Shown piece after piece: positions 56,440 through 64,000 of a stretch of 64,000 nt of DNA (within the stretch, counting starts at the first letter, position 1; every line of letters begins with the position of its first letter). The notes under the pieces are model-generated. The model had not been told where the DNA came from. It was given only the letters and a program-made list of their open reading frames with translations, and searched no databases. This DNA is from Massilia rhizosphaerae (GTDB lineage: Bacteria > Pseudomonadota > Gammaproteobacteria > Burkholderiales > Burkholderiaceae_D): positions 248,001 through 312,000 of the forward strand of contig NZ_JADKYX010000004.1 in assembly GCF_016093545.1 (NCBI RefSeq). The letters run 5' to 3'. The position numbers and the translations under genes are program-made.

Positions 56440-56904
56440 TCAGGTGCCGGGCTCCCGGATCAGCCGGTGCACGAGCACGGGCTTGCTCGTATGCGACAGC
56501 ACCTTGTTGGTAACGCTACCTAGCAGCAACTGCCCCCAGCCGCTGCGGCCATGCGAGCCCATGAAAATCAGGTCGCACTGTTGCTGTTCCGCCACGTCGA
56601 CGATCTTGAGCGCCGGTGTGTCGGAAAAAGCCGTCATGCAAGCATGCCTGAGGCTGCAGCCCTCCGCCGAGCGCATGATCGATCCCATGTACTCTTCGCC
56701 CAGCCGTTGCATCTGGAGGGCGTATTCCTCCTCGCTGGGATACGCGGGTGGCACGATCTCGACATAGACCGGGTACTGGTACTCGGGTGCAACGAACAGG
56801 GCCAGCACCTCGGCGCCCATCTGTTGTGCGAATTTGACGCCGGCGCATGCGGTGTGCTGCGATACGGTGGAGCCGTCGGTGGTGATCAGAATCTTCTGGT
56901 ACAT
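56440..56904 (-). CDS. Universal stress protein, UspA family
   Basis: 154 residues, one Usp domain. The start YQKILITTDGSTVSQHTACA is typical. The ATP-binding motif is FMGSHGRSGWGQLLLGSVTN, matching the G-2x-G-9x-G(S/T) pattern, so it is probably of the nucleotide-binding type. The role is stress survival. It precedes the NarL-type regulator by 129 bp on the same strand. Confidence 0.93.
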   Translation of the reverse strand: MYQKILITTDGSTVSQHTACAGVKFAQQMGAEVLALFVAPEYQYPVYVEIVPPAYPSEEEYALQMQRLGEEYMGSIMRSAEGCSLRHACMTAFSDTPALKIVDVAEQQQCDLIFMGSHGRSGWGQLLLGSVTNKVLSHTSKPVLVHRLIREPGT

Positions 56905-57273
56905 GGTGAGCCCTCCCTCACGTCACGCTACCTTCTCATTGTAGTTCGCGTTTCACATCTTGGCAGAACGTAAATGCTTGATCTTGCTCAGTGATATGCT
57001 CAGCTATTCGCCGGCGGATACCGAATGTCATAAATTCACCGGCGATAAAAAAATACAACAGATACTTTGCGAAATTATTCAGAAATCGCTGTAAAAGATT
57101 GTCGCCAGGCCAAGATTACCCGCGAATCGACAACGCGGGCATTTCCGAAGATTTACCTACGGCAACCACACTGATACACTCGTCGGAAATTCTTACCGTC
57201 AGTGTAATGACGGTAGCCGTACCGCACACAGCAAAGATCATCGCGACACTTAAATTATGGAGAAGCAGGGACT
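56905..57273. other. Intergenic region upstream of cheZ
   Basis: 369 bases between divergent usp and cheZ. It is AT-rich around 57030-57090. A sequence GGCGATAA at 57033-57040 resembles the -10 of a flagellar sigma-28 promoter, but the matching -35 is poor. No gene seen. Confidence 0.3.
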
Positions 57274-58149
57274 ATGACCGACGCCGCTGACGATTTCGAC
57301 GCATTATTCGAGGAAGTGGCAGCGCAGCGTGCCAGCGCACCCGCAGCCGCTCCGACTCCCGCAGCAGCGCCCGAGCCCGCCGCCGGCGGCGACAGCGGCG
57401 ATTCGGACGACCTGGAGGCCCTGTTCGACCAGGTCGCAGCCACCAACGCACCCGCTCCGGCCGTCGTGTCCGCGCCGGCCGCGCCGGCCGCGCCGGCCGC
57501 CAGCGTGCCGGCCCCGGCCGAGGAAGAGCACGAAAAAGGCATGTACGAGCGCCTGGGCGGCATCGTGCGCCTGTTGCACGACTCGCTGCGCGAGCTCGGC
57601 TACGACAAGGCGCTGACCGAGGCGTCGTCCCAGATCGTGGATGCGCAGGACCGCCTGGAATACGTCGCCACCCTGACCGAACAAGCCGCCAACAAGGTGC
57701 TGAACACGCTGGACGACGGTATGCCGGCCCAGGATCTGCTGTCCAAGCAGGCCAAGGACATGGAAAACCGCTGGGACGACCTGTTCGCCGGCAAGCTGTC
57801 GATCGAGCAGTTCAAGGCCCTGGCCGGCGATTCGAAGCAGTTCGCCCAGCTCGTGTCGGAAGCGACGGAAGCGGAAAAGGCGCGCCTGCTCGAGATCATG
57901 ATGGCCCAGGACTTCCAGGACATCACCGGCCAGCTGATCAAGAAAGTGGTCGTGATCACCAAGACGGTCGAGAACGAGCTGACCCAGCTGCTCAAGGACA
58001 GCGCGCCGCCGGACGTCAAGGAAAAGCTGGCGCAGAAGCAGCAGGCCGCGCAGGAACAGCCGCAGCCGCTCATGCAGGGTCCGTCGGTGCCGTCCGCGGC
58101 GCTCGACCAGGACAGTGTCGATGATCTTCTTGCCGATCTGGGATTCTAA
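57274..58149 (+). CDS. cheZ: Chemotaxis phosphatase CheZ
   Basis: 291 residues. A Pro/Ala-rich head is followed by the long four-helix bundle. The catalytic Gln lies in AQDFQDITGQLIKKVVVI. The C-terminal CheY-binding peptide is DSVDDLLADLGF. CheZ removes phosphate from CheY to end the swimming signal. It is longer than E. coli CheZ because of the N-terminal extension. The stop overlaps the cheA start (TAATG). Confidence 0.93.
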   Translation: MTDAADDFDALFEEVAAQRASAPAAAPTPAAAPEPAAGGDSGDSDDLEALFDQVAATNAPAPAVVSAPAAPAAPAASVPAPAEEEHEKGMYERLGGIVRLLHDSLRELGYDKALTEASSQIVDAQDRLEYVATLTEQAANKVLNTLDDGMPAQDLLSKQAKDMENRWDDLFAGKLSIEQFKALAGDSKQFAQLVSEATEAEKARLLEIMMAQDFQDITGQLIKKVVVITKTVENELTQLLKDSAPPDVKEKLAQKQQAAQEQPQPLMQGPSVPSAALDQDSVDDLLADLGF

Positions 58150-60056
58150 TGGATGAAATGCTCAAGGATTTCGTCGTCGAGGCGATGGATCTTGCAGCGA
58201 ATGTCGAAGAGCATCTGCTGCACCTCGAACGCGATCCCAACAACAAGGAAACGCTGAATGCGGTGTTCCGCTCGTTCCACACCATCAAGGGTGGCGCGGG
58301 TTTCATGGGGCTGCCGGCGCTCGTCGCCGCCTGCCACCTGACGGAAAACCTGTTCGACGCGCTGCGCACCGGCGCGGCCCCCGTCACGCCCGGCGCGATC
58401 GAAGCGTCGCTGCAGGCGTCCGGCTTCGTGGCCGACCAGCTGAGCGACCTGAACAACGGCGCCACGCCGGACCAGCTGCCGCAGATGCCGGCGGACCTCG
58501 AGCGCATGCTCAAGGACGCCATCGCCGGCAACGATGCCGCACCCGCGCCGAAGGCCGCGCCCGCGCCGGCAGCGGCTGCGCCGGCACCGGCCGCGGCGCC
58601 GGCGCCCGTCGTCGCAGCGGTTCCGGCCGCCGCGCCGGGCGCCGACGGTCTCGACTGGGAAGCGATGTTCATGGCGGTCGTCCCGGCGGGCACGTACACG
58701 CCGGCCGAGGCGTCGTCCGACGCACCGGCCGCGGCCGTCGAGGCGGCTGCCGTGGCCACTGCTGCGCCGCCACAGGCCGCGCCGCATGACGCTGCCGCGG
58801 CCGCGGGCGGCAAGCCGGGCTGGGACGGCGTCGAGCGCCGCACCGAGAACAAGCCGGCCAGCACCGGTCCCGCCAAGGACGAGAGCATCCGTATCGACGC
58901 GGTCAAGCTGGACGCGCTGCTGGAAGTGGCCGGCGAATCCGTGCAGGCCGCGAACCAGGCCGCCGTGCTGCTCGAGCGCCTGTCGCAGTTCAAGTTCGAA
59001 GGCCAGGCCGCCACGCTGATGGCCACCTTGACCGAGACGCTGGAACGCGCGTCGCGCTATTCGGCCGAGCTGCAGCGCGCCACGCTGGCGACCCGCATGC
59101 AGCCGGTCGGCCGCCTGTTCCAGAAGTTCCCGCGCCTCGTACGCGAGCTGGCGAAGGACCTGGGCAAGGACGTCGAGCTGACCATCGAAGGCGCCGAAAC
59201 GGAAGTCGACCGCGTCGTCGTGGACAGCCTGTACGACCCGCTCGTGCACATGCTGCGCAACGCGCTGGACCACGGCGTCGAATCGCCGCAGGACCGCGTC
59301 GCCAATGGCAAGCCGGCCAAGGCGTTCATCCTGCTGAAGGCGTGGCAGGAAGCGAACAGCGTCATGATCGTGCTGCAGGACGACGGCCGCGGCATGGATC
59401 CGGCCAAGCTGCGCAAGAAGGCGATCGAGAAGGGCCTCATCTCCGACAACCAGGCATCGAGCGACGACGAGGCGTACCAGCTCGTGTTCCTGCCGGGCTT
59501 CTCGACCAAGGAAGTGGCGTCGTCGGTCTCGGGCCGCGGCGTGGGCATGGACGTGGTCAAGACGGCCGTCGAGAAGAACCGCGGCGCGATCCGCATCGAC
59601 TCGAACCTGGGCCGTGGCACGAAGTTCTCGATCCGCCTGCCGATCGAACTGTCGATCGTGCCGACCATGCTCGTGTCGACGTCGGGCGCGCAGCTGGCGC
59701 TGCCGATGGCCGTCGTCGAGCGCGTCGTCGAGCTGCCGGAGACCTTCATGCAGGTCGGCGGCGCCCCGGTGCTGAAGGACCAGGGTCGTCCGCTGCCGGT
59801 GCGTTCGCTGGCGCTGTCGCTCGGCTACGAGGCCTGCACGGAACGCGTGGGCATCGTCATCAACGCCCCGCAGCCGTACATCATCGCGGTGGAAGCCGTC
59901 GACGGCACGGCCGATCTGGTGATCAAGCCGATGACGGCGCTGAGCGTCGAGGGCATCACCGGCACGGCGCGCTCGGCGGAAGGTTCGCTCGTGCTGGTCG
60001 TCGGCCTGTCGTTCCTGATGGACGGTTGCCGTTCCACCGTGAGACTGGCCGCGTAA
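58149..60056 (+). CDS. cheA: Chemotaxis histidine kinase CheA
   Basis: 635 residues. The HPt domain carries the phospho-His H44 in FRSFHTIKGGAGFMG. An Ala/Pro-rich linker (about 130-250) replaces a clear CheY-binding P2. Then the dimerisation helices with RATLATRMQPVGRLFQKFPR, the HATPase with HMLRNALDHGVESP and GRGVGMDVVKTAV, and a CheW-like domain to the end. It phosphorylates CheY and CheB. No cheY, cheW, cheB or receptor gene is next to it, so the pair is separate from a main che operon. A strong terminator follows. Confidence 0.94.
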   Translation: MDEMLKDFVVEAMDLAANVEEHLLHLERDPNNKETLNAVFRSFHTIKGGAGFMGLPALVAACHLTENLFDALRTGAAPVTPGAIEASLQASGFVADQLSDLNNGATPDQLPQMPADLERMLKDAIAGNDAAPAPKAAPAPAAAAPAPAAAPAPVVAAVPAAAPGADGLDWEAMFMAVVPAGTYTPAEASSDAPAAAVEAAAVATAAPPQAAPHDAAAAAGGKPGWDGVERRTENKPASTGPAKDESIRIDAVKLDALLEVAGESVQAANQAAVLLERLSQFKFEGQAATLMATLTETLERASRYSAELQRATLATRMQPVGRLFQKFPRLVRELAKDLGKDVELTIEGAETEVDRVVVDSLYDPLVHMLRNALDHGVESPQDRVANGKPAKAFILLKAWQEANSVMIVLQDDGRGMDPAKLRKKAIEKGLISDNQASSDDEAYQLVFLPGFSTKEVASSVSGRGVGMDVVKTAVEKNRGAIRIDSNLGRGTKFSIRLPIELSIVPTMLVSTSGAQLALPMAVVERVVELPETFMQVGGAPVLKDQGRPLPVRSLALSLGYEACTERVGIVINAPQPYIIAVEAVDGTADLVIKPMTALSVEGITGTARSAEGSLVLVVGLSFLMDGCRSTVRLAA

Positions 60057-60088
60057 AAGGCTTGCTGCATTTTTGCTACAAAGCTACG

Positions 60089-60123
60089 AAAAGCCTGCGC
60101 AGGAAATGCGCAGGCTTTTTTTA
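60089..60123 (+). terminator. Rho-independent terminator after cheA
   Basis: Perfect 13-base arms AAAAGCCTGCGCA (60089-60101) and TGCGCAGGCTTTT (60107-60119) around GGAAA, continuing into a T-run. Confidence 0.95.
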
Positions 60124-60199
60124 TTTGTATGCCTGGATATCGGTCCGAACAAAATTTTCATATGGACGAGTTCATTGGAATAATTGTGCTCGAAGGACC

Positions 60200-60230
60200 T
60201 TGCTTCCGCATTGCACAAATATGGCATAAT
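60200..60230 (+). promoter_or_regulatory. Candidate leuC promoter
   Basis: An extended -10, TGGCATAAT, ends at 60230 and TTGCTT lies at 60200-60205 with a 19-base spacer. The start of leuC is 52 bases downstream. No attenuator-type leader peptide was seen. Confidence 0.4.
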
Positions 60231-60282
60231 CAAAGACCATGCCCGCATGAAGCGGTCGTTTTAATGGATTTCGCACCTCATT

Positions 60283-61683
60283 ATGTTAAAAACGCTCTAC
60301 GACAAACTTTGGGATTCGCATGTCGTGCGTGCCGATGCCGATGGCACCACCGTGCTGTATATCGACCGTCACCTGGTCCACGAAGTCACCAGCCCGCAGG
60401 CGTTCGAAGGCCTGCGCGAAGCGCATCGTCCGCTATGGCGCACTTCGGCCAATCTTGCCGTAGCCGACCACAACGTGCCGACCACCGACCGCTCGCACGG
60501 TATCGCCGATCCCACCTCACGCCTGCAGGTCGAAACGCTGGACGGCAATGCGAAGGCCTTCGGCCTCACGTACTTCAACATGAACGACAAGCGCCAGGGC
60601 ATCGTGCACGTGATCGGCCCGGAGCAGGGCGCGACCTTGCCGGGCATGACCGTCGTGTGCGGCGACTCGCACACGTCGACGCACGGCGCGTTCGGCGCGC
60701 TGGCGCACGGCATCGGCACGTCGGAAGTCGAGCACGTGCTGGCCACCCAGACGCTGCTGGCCAAGAAATCCAAGTCGATGCTGGTGCAGGTCGACGGCGA
60801 GCTGCCGCCGGGCGTCACCGCCAAGGACATCGTGCTGGCCGTGATCGGCAAGATCGGCACGGCGGGCGGCACGGGCTACGCCATCGAATTCGGCGGCTCG
60901 ACGATCCGCGCGCTGTCGATGGAAGGCCGCATGACCGTCTGTAACATGGCGATCGAGGCGGGCGCGCGCGCCGGCATGGTCGCCGTCGACGACACGACGA
61001 TCAACTACGTCAAGGGCCGTCCGTTCGCGCCCGCCGGCCCGCAGTGGGAACAGGCCGTCGCCTATTGGCGCACCCTGCACTCGGATCCGGGCGCGCAATT
61101 CGACCTCGTCGTGCAGTTGAATGCCGCGGAGATCCGCCCGCAGGTCACGTGGGGCACGTCACCCGAGCAGGTGACGACGATCGACGGCCGCGTGCCCGAT
61201 CCGGACAAGGAAAAGGATCCGGTCAAGCGCGATGCGATGGAAAAGGCCCTGGTCTACATGGACCTGAAGCCGAACACCGCGATGGAAGACATCCGCATCG
61301 ACAAGGTGTTCATCGGCTCCTGCACCAACTCGCGCATCGAAGACCTGCGCGCCGCCGCCGCCGTCGTGCGCGGCCGCCAGCGCGCGTCGAACGTGAAGCT
61401 GGCGATGGTGGTGCCGGGCTCCGGCCTCGTGAAGGAACAGGCGGAACGCGAAGGCCTGGATGCGATCTTCAAGGCCGCCGGCTTCGAATGGCGCGAGCCG
61501 GGCTGCTCGATGTGCCTGGCGATGAACGCCGACCGCCTGGATCCGGGCGAGCGCTGCGCGTCGACGTCGAACCGCAACTTCGAAGGCCGCCAGGGCCAGG
61601 GCGGCCGCACGCACCTGGTGTCGCCGGCGATGGCCGCGGCGGCCGGGATTGCCGGTCATTTCGTGGATGTTCGTAAAATCTGA
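60283..61683 (+). CDS. leuC: 3-isopropylmalate dehydratase large subunit
   Basis: 466 residues, full length. Aconitase-family marks: [37 protein letters not shown] with the first cluster Cys, and the paired Cys in [15 protein letters not shown] for the [4Fe-4S] cluster. With LeuD it converts 2-isopropylmalate to 3-isopropylmalate in leucine synthesis. The ribosome site is weak. Confidence 0.97.
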   Translation: MLKTLYDKLWDSHVVRADADGTTVLYIDRHLVHEVTSPQAFEGLREAHRPLWRTSANLAVADHNVPTTDRSHGIADPTSRLQVETLDGNAKAFGLTYFNMNDKRQGIVHVIGPEQGATLPGMTVVCGDSHTSTHGAFGALAHGIGTSEVEHVLATQTLLAKKSKSMLVQVDGELPPGVTAKDIVLAVIGKIGTAGGTGYAIEFGGSTIRALSMEGRMTVCNMAIEAGARAGMVAVDDTTINYVKGRPFAPAGPQWEQAVAYWRTLHSDPGAQFDLVVQLNAAEIRPQVTWGTSPEQVTTIDGRVPDPDKEKDPVKRDAMEKALVYMDLKPNTAMEDIRIDKVFIGSCTNSRIEDLRAAAAVVRGRQRASNVKLAMVVPGSGLVKEQAEREGLDAIFKAAGFEWREPGCSMCLAMNADRLDPGERCASTSNRNFEGRQGQGGRTHLVSPAMAAAAGIAGHFVDVRKI

Positions 61684-61689
61684 TAATTC

Positions 61690-61728
61690 GGGGTCAGAGC
61701 ACGAATTTTTCAGGTGTGCTCTGACCCC
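61690..61728. repeat. Perfect inverted repeat between leuC and the entericidin gene
   Basis: Arms GGGGTCAGAGCAC (61690-61702) and GTGCTCTGACCCC (61716-61728), 13 bases each, 13-base loop. It has the look of a dispersed extragenic palindrome. It can form a strong RNA hairpin and may set the expression step between leuC and leuD. Confidence 0.75.
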
Positions 61729-61745
61729 GACTGACCATAACTGAT

Positions 61746-61868
61746 ATGAAAAAGATCATAGCTCTCGCACTCATCGCAATCGCTGCAGCAGGCTGCAACA
61801 CCATCTCCGGCGTCGGCAAGGACGTGCAGAAGGTCGGCCAGGTCATCACGGGCGCCGGCGGTAAATAA
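61746..61868 (+). CDS. Entericidin A/B-type small lipoprotein
   Basis: 40 residues: [20 protein letters not shown] then a short polar tail. The lipobox AAAGC gives acylation at Cys17, leaving a 24-residue mature lipopeptide ([16 protein letters not shown]). This matches the entericidin family of envelope lipopeptides. It ends two bases before the leuD start, so it is co-transcribed with the leu genes. The link to leucine synthesis is not understood. Confidence 0.85.
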   Translation: MKKIIALALIAIAAAGCNTISGVGKDVQKVGQVITGAGGK

Positions 61869-61870
61869 TC

Positions 61871-62518
61871 ATGGATAAATTCATCGTACATGAAGGACTG
61901 GTGGTCCCGCTCGACCGGGCCAACGTCGACACCGACGCCATCATTCCGAAGCAGTTCCTCAAGTCGATCCGCCGCACCGGCTTCGGCCCCAACCTGTTCG
62001 ACGAGTGGCGTTATCTCGACCACGGCGAGCCGGGCATGGACAACAGCAAGCGTCCGGTCAATCCCGACTTCGTGCTGAACGAGCCGCGCTACGCCGGCGC
62101 GTCGATCCTCCTGACCCGCAAGAACTTCGGCTGCGGCTCGTCGCGCGAGCACGCGCCGTGGGCCCTGCAGCAATACGGCTTCCGCGCCATCGTCGCGCCG
62201 AGCTTCGCCGACATCTTCTTCAACAACTGCTTCAAGGGCGGCCTGCTGCCGATCGTGCTGGACGAAGCCAAGGTCGACCAGCTGATGAATGAAGTGAAGG
62301 CGTTCCCCGGCTACAAGCTCGTCGTCGACCTCGAGAAGCAGACCGTGGGCACGCCGGACGGCCGCCTCGCGTTCGGCTTCGCCATCGACGACTTCCGCAA
62401 GTACTGCCTGCTGAACGGCCTGGACGACATCGGCCTCACGTTGCGCCACGCGGACGAGATCCGCGCCTTCGAAGAACGGCATTTAGCAGCACAACCCTGG
62501 CTCGCCAACACCATCTGA
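61871..62518 (+). CDS. leuD: 3-isopropylmalate dehydratase small subunit
   Basis: 215 residues. Marks: [20 protein letters not shown] at the start and the swivelling-domain site [19 protein letters not shown]. Partner of LeuC. The next gene, leuB, starts 12 bp downstream. Confidence 0.97.
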   Translation: MDKFIVHEGLVVPLDRANVDTDAIIPKQFLKSIRRTGFGPNLFDEWRYLDHGEPGMDNSKRPVNPDFVLNEPRYAGASILLTRKNFGCGSSREHAPWALQQYGFRAIVAPSFADIFFNNCFKGGLLPIVLDEAKVDQLMNEVKAFPGYKLVVDLEKQTVGTPDGRLAFGFAIDDFRKYCLLNGLDDIGLTLRHADEIRAFEERHLAAQPWLANTI

Positions 62519-62530
62519 ACGAGAACGAGA

Positions 62531-63601
62531 ATGAAGATTGCAATCCTGCCGGGCGACGGCATCGGTCCCGAAATCACCGCGCAAGCCGTCAAGGTGCTGA
62601 ACGCGCTGGGCGAATCGTTTGAACTTGAAAGCGCGGAGGTCGGCGGCGCCGGCTATGCCGCGCACGGGCATCCGCTGCCGCAAGGCACGCTGGCGCTGGC
62701 GAAAGCCGCCGACGCCGTGCTGCTGGGCGCCGTCGGCGATTTCAAATATGACTCGCTGGAGCGCTCGCTGCGTCCGGAGCAGGCCATCCTGGGATTGCGC
62801 CGCGAACTGGGCCTGTTCGCCAACCTGCGTCCCGCGATCCTGTATCCGGAACTGGCCGGCGCCTCCACCTTGAAGCCGGAAGTGGTCTCGGGCCTGGACA
62901 TCCTGATCATCCGCGAGCTGACGGGCGACGTCTATTTCGGCAAGCCGCGCGGCGTGCGCGAATGCCCGGACGGTCCGTTCGCGGGCCAGCGCGAAGGCTT
63001 CGACACGATGCGCTATGCGGAAGGCGAGATCCGCCGCATCGCCCACGTCGCGTTCCAGGCCGCGCGCAAGCGCAACCGCCGCCTGACGAGCATCGACAAG
63101 GCCAACGTGCTGGAGACCTTCCAGTTCTGGCGCGACATCGTCACCGACGTGCACAAGGAATACCAGGACGTCGAGCTCGAACACATGTACATCGATAACG
63201 CCGCGATGCAGCTCGTGCGCGCGCCGAAGAAGTTCGACGTGCTCGTCACCGGCAACATGTTCGGCGACATCCTGTCGGACGAAGCGGCGATGCTGACCGG
63301 TTCGATCGGCATGCTGCCGTCGGCGTCGCTGGACGTCAACAACAAGGGCCTGTACGAACCGTCGCACGGTTCGGCGCCGGACATCGCGGGCAAGGGCATC
63401 GCCAATCCGCTGGCGACCATCCTGTCCGCCGCGATGATGCTGCGCTTCACGCTGGGCAAGGCCGAGCAGGCCGACCGCATCGAAAACGCGGTCAAGAAGG
63501 TGCTGGCCCAGGGCCTGCGCACGCCGGACATCTACGAAGAAGGCACGACGAAGGTCGGCACCGAGCAGATGGGTGAGGCGGTCGTCAACGCATTGGCTTG
63601 A
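62531..63601 (+). CDS. leuB: 3-isopropylmalate dehydrogenase
   Basis: 356 residues. Marks: [53 protein letters not shown] and the metal/substrate site in [20 protein letters not shown] followed by [18 protein letters not shown]. It oxidises and decarboxylates 3-isopropylmalate using NAD. Confidence 0.97.
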   Translation: MKIAILPGDGIGPEITAQAVKVLNALGESFELESAEVGGAGYAAHGHPLPQGTLALAKAADAVLLGAVGDFKYDSLERSLRPEQAILGLRRELGLFANLRPAILYPELAGASTLKPEVVSGLDILIIRELTGDVYFGKPRGVRECPDGPFAGQREGFDTMRYAEGEIRRIAHVAFQAARKRNRRLTSIDKANVLETFQFWRDIVTDVHKEYQDVELEHMYIDNAAMQLVRAPKKFDVLVTGNMFGDILSDEAAMLTGSIGMLPSASLDVNNKGLYEPSHGSAPDIAGKGIANPLATILSAAMMLRFTLGKAEQADRIENAVKKVLAQGLRTPDIYEEGTTKVGTEQMGEAVVNALA

Positions 63602-63618
63602 GTTAGCGTTAGCTGTAG

Positions 63619-63639
63619 GGTGGGCACCTCGTGCCCACC
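63619..63639. repeat. REP-like palindrome after leuB
   Basis: GGTGGGCAC-CTC-GTGCCCACC, preceded by GTAG. Shares its core with the element at 32505-32545. It could act as a terminator-like hairpin between leuB and asd. Confidence 0.55.
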
Positions 63640-63699
63640 AAATGCAAGCAATCAGGAATACGCCGACTGGGGCGGAATAACTTTAAGCGAGGGATCAAA

Positions 63700-64000
63700 A
63701 TGAAATTAGTAGGTCTGGTTGGTTGGCGCGGCATGGTCGGTTCGGTCCTCATGCAGCGCATGCAGGACGAGGGCGATTTCGCCCACATCGAGCCGGTGTT
63801 CTTCACGACGTCGAATCCCGGCGGCGACGCCCCGAAGATGGCGAAAAACGAAACCAAGCTGAAAAGCGCAACCGACATTGCCGAACTGTCGAAATGCGAG
63901 ATCATCATCTCGTGCCAGGGCGGCGACTACACGACCGAAGTGTTCCCGAAACTGCGCGCCAGCGGCTGGAACGGCTACTGGATCGACGCCGCGTCCACGC
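63700..64000 (+). CDS. asd: Aspartate-semialdehyde dehydrogenase, N-terminal part (cut by window end)
   Basis: 100 codons are visible. The start MKLVGLVGWRGMVGSVLMQR is the Asd NADP-binding loop, followed by FFTTSNPGGDAPKM and CEIIISCQGGDYTTEVFPKL. The enzyme makes aspartate semialdehyde for Lys, Met and Thr synthesis. GAGGGA lies upstream. Placement after leuB is common in betaproteobacteria. Confidence 0.95.
   Translation, partial: MKLVGLVGWRGMVGSVLMQRMQDEGDFAHIEPVFFTTSNPGGDAPKMAKNETKLKSATDIAELSKCEIIISCQGGDYTTEVFPKLRASGWNGYWIDAAST

Noticed and set aside
57020..57045. Sigma-28 (flagellar) promoter for cheZ-cheA
   Set aside because: GGCGATAA resembles the -10, but the sequence 11 bases upstream matches only three of eight -35 positions.
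1..64000. CRISPR arrays, tRNA and rRNA genes
   Set aside because: No regularly spaced repeats, cloverleaf or rRNA-like stretches were noticed on reading.

Overview
The window is high-GC bacterial chromosome with dense, often overlapping genes. The gene set fits a betaproteobacterium of the Oxalobacteraceae, of Massilia/Duganella type. The pointers are a tandem cphA/cphA' pair with its ABC transporter and DUF1854 partner, a leuC-entericidin-leuD-leuB-asd order, CheZ/CheA, a YddG-type exporter and many LuxR-type two-component genes. The genus is inferred from gene content; there is no rRNA in the window.

Layout: 1-6.8 kb is a defence-like accessory region with the C-terminus of an AAA ATPase, a single-chain Type ISP restriction-modification enzyme, an IS21-like end remnant and an AT-richer trypsin-like protease. 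7.1-12.8 kb (minus strand) is an orphan type VI secretion cargo operon: VgrG, DcrB/Eag chaperone, PAAR-HNH nuclease effector, SUKH immunity protein and TPR protein. 13-17.7 kb holds an acyltransferase, a LuxR-type regulator with an overlapping receiver/PAS/HisKA_3 kinase, and two small unknown genes. 17.9-25.9 kb is the cyanophycin locus: cphA' and cphA on the minus strand, divergent from an ABC exporter with an unusual N-terminus and DUF1854. 25.9-32.5 kb is a rearranged zone: a chemoreceptor with a secreted Cache protein, then a scar fusing the start of a glycosyltransferase gene to the tail of the ABC gene, a second DUF1854 copy, an AT-rich patch with a CPBP protease and a cut-down HlyD, the intact glycosyltransferase, and a uvrA scrap.

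32.7-38.9 kb is a phosphorelay operon: a kinase with three receivers, CheR, a receiver-less CheB and a second kinase. 39-41.3 kb is ahpC/ahpF with a probable OxyR site. 41.4-45.4 kb holds a ParE/Phd toxin-antitoxin pair, a YddG exporter, a GH30 glycosidase, a receiver lacking its phospho-aspartate, and a 39-residue membrane peptide. 45.7-53.2 kb is a DNA-repair operon: RecQ, then MBL exonuclease, ATP-dependent ligase, Lhr-type helicase and PdeM phosphoesterase, the last four translationally overlapping. 53.3-56.9 kb holds a glycine-zipper protein, a Crp/Fnr regulator without the Fe-S cysteines, a NarL-type regulator and a universal stress protein. 57.3-60.1 kb is cheZ-cheA. 60.3-64 kb is leucine biosynthesis (leuC, entericidin, leuD, leuB) running into asd, which is cut by the window end.

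The most informative observations are the scar left by an apparent tandem duplication between the cyanophycin ABC gene and the glycosyltransferase gene, the CphA' paralogue with a destroyed Mur-ligase P-loop and no C-terminal domain, the orphan T6SS toxin/immunity cassette, and RecQ joined to the four-gene ligase/Lhr repair cluster. I saw no rRNA, tRNA or CRISPR array.
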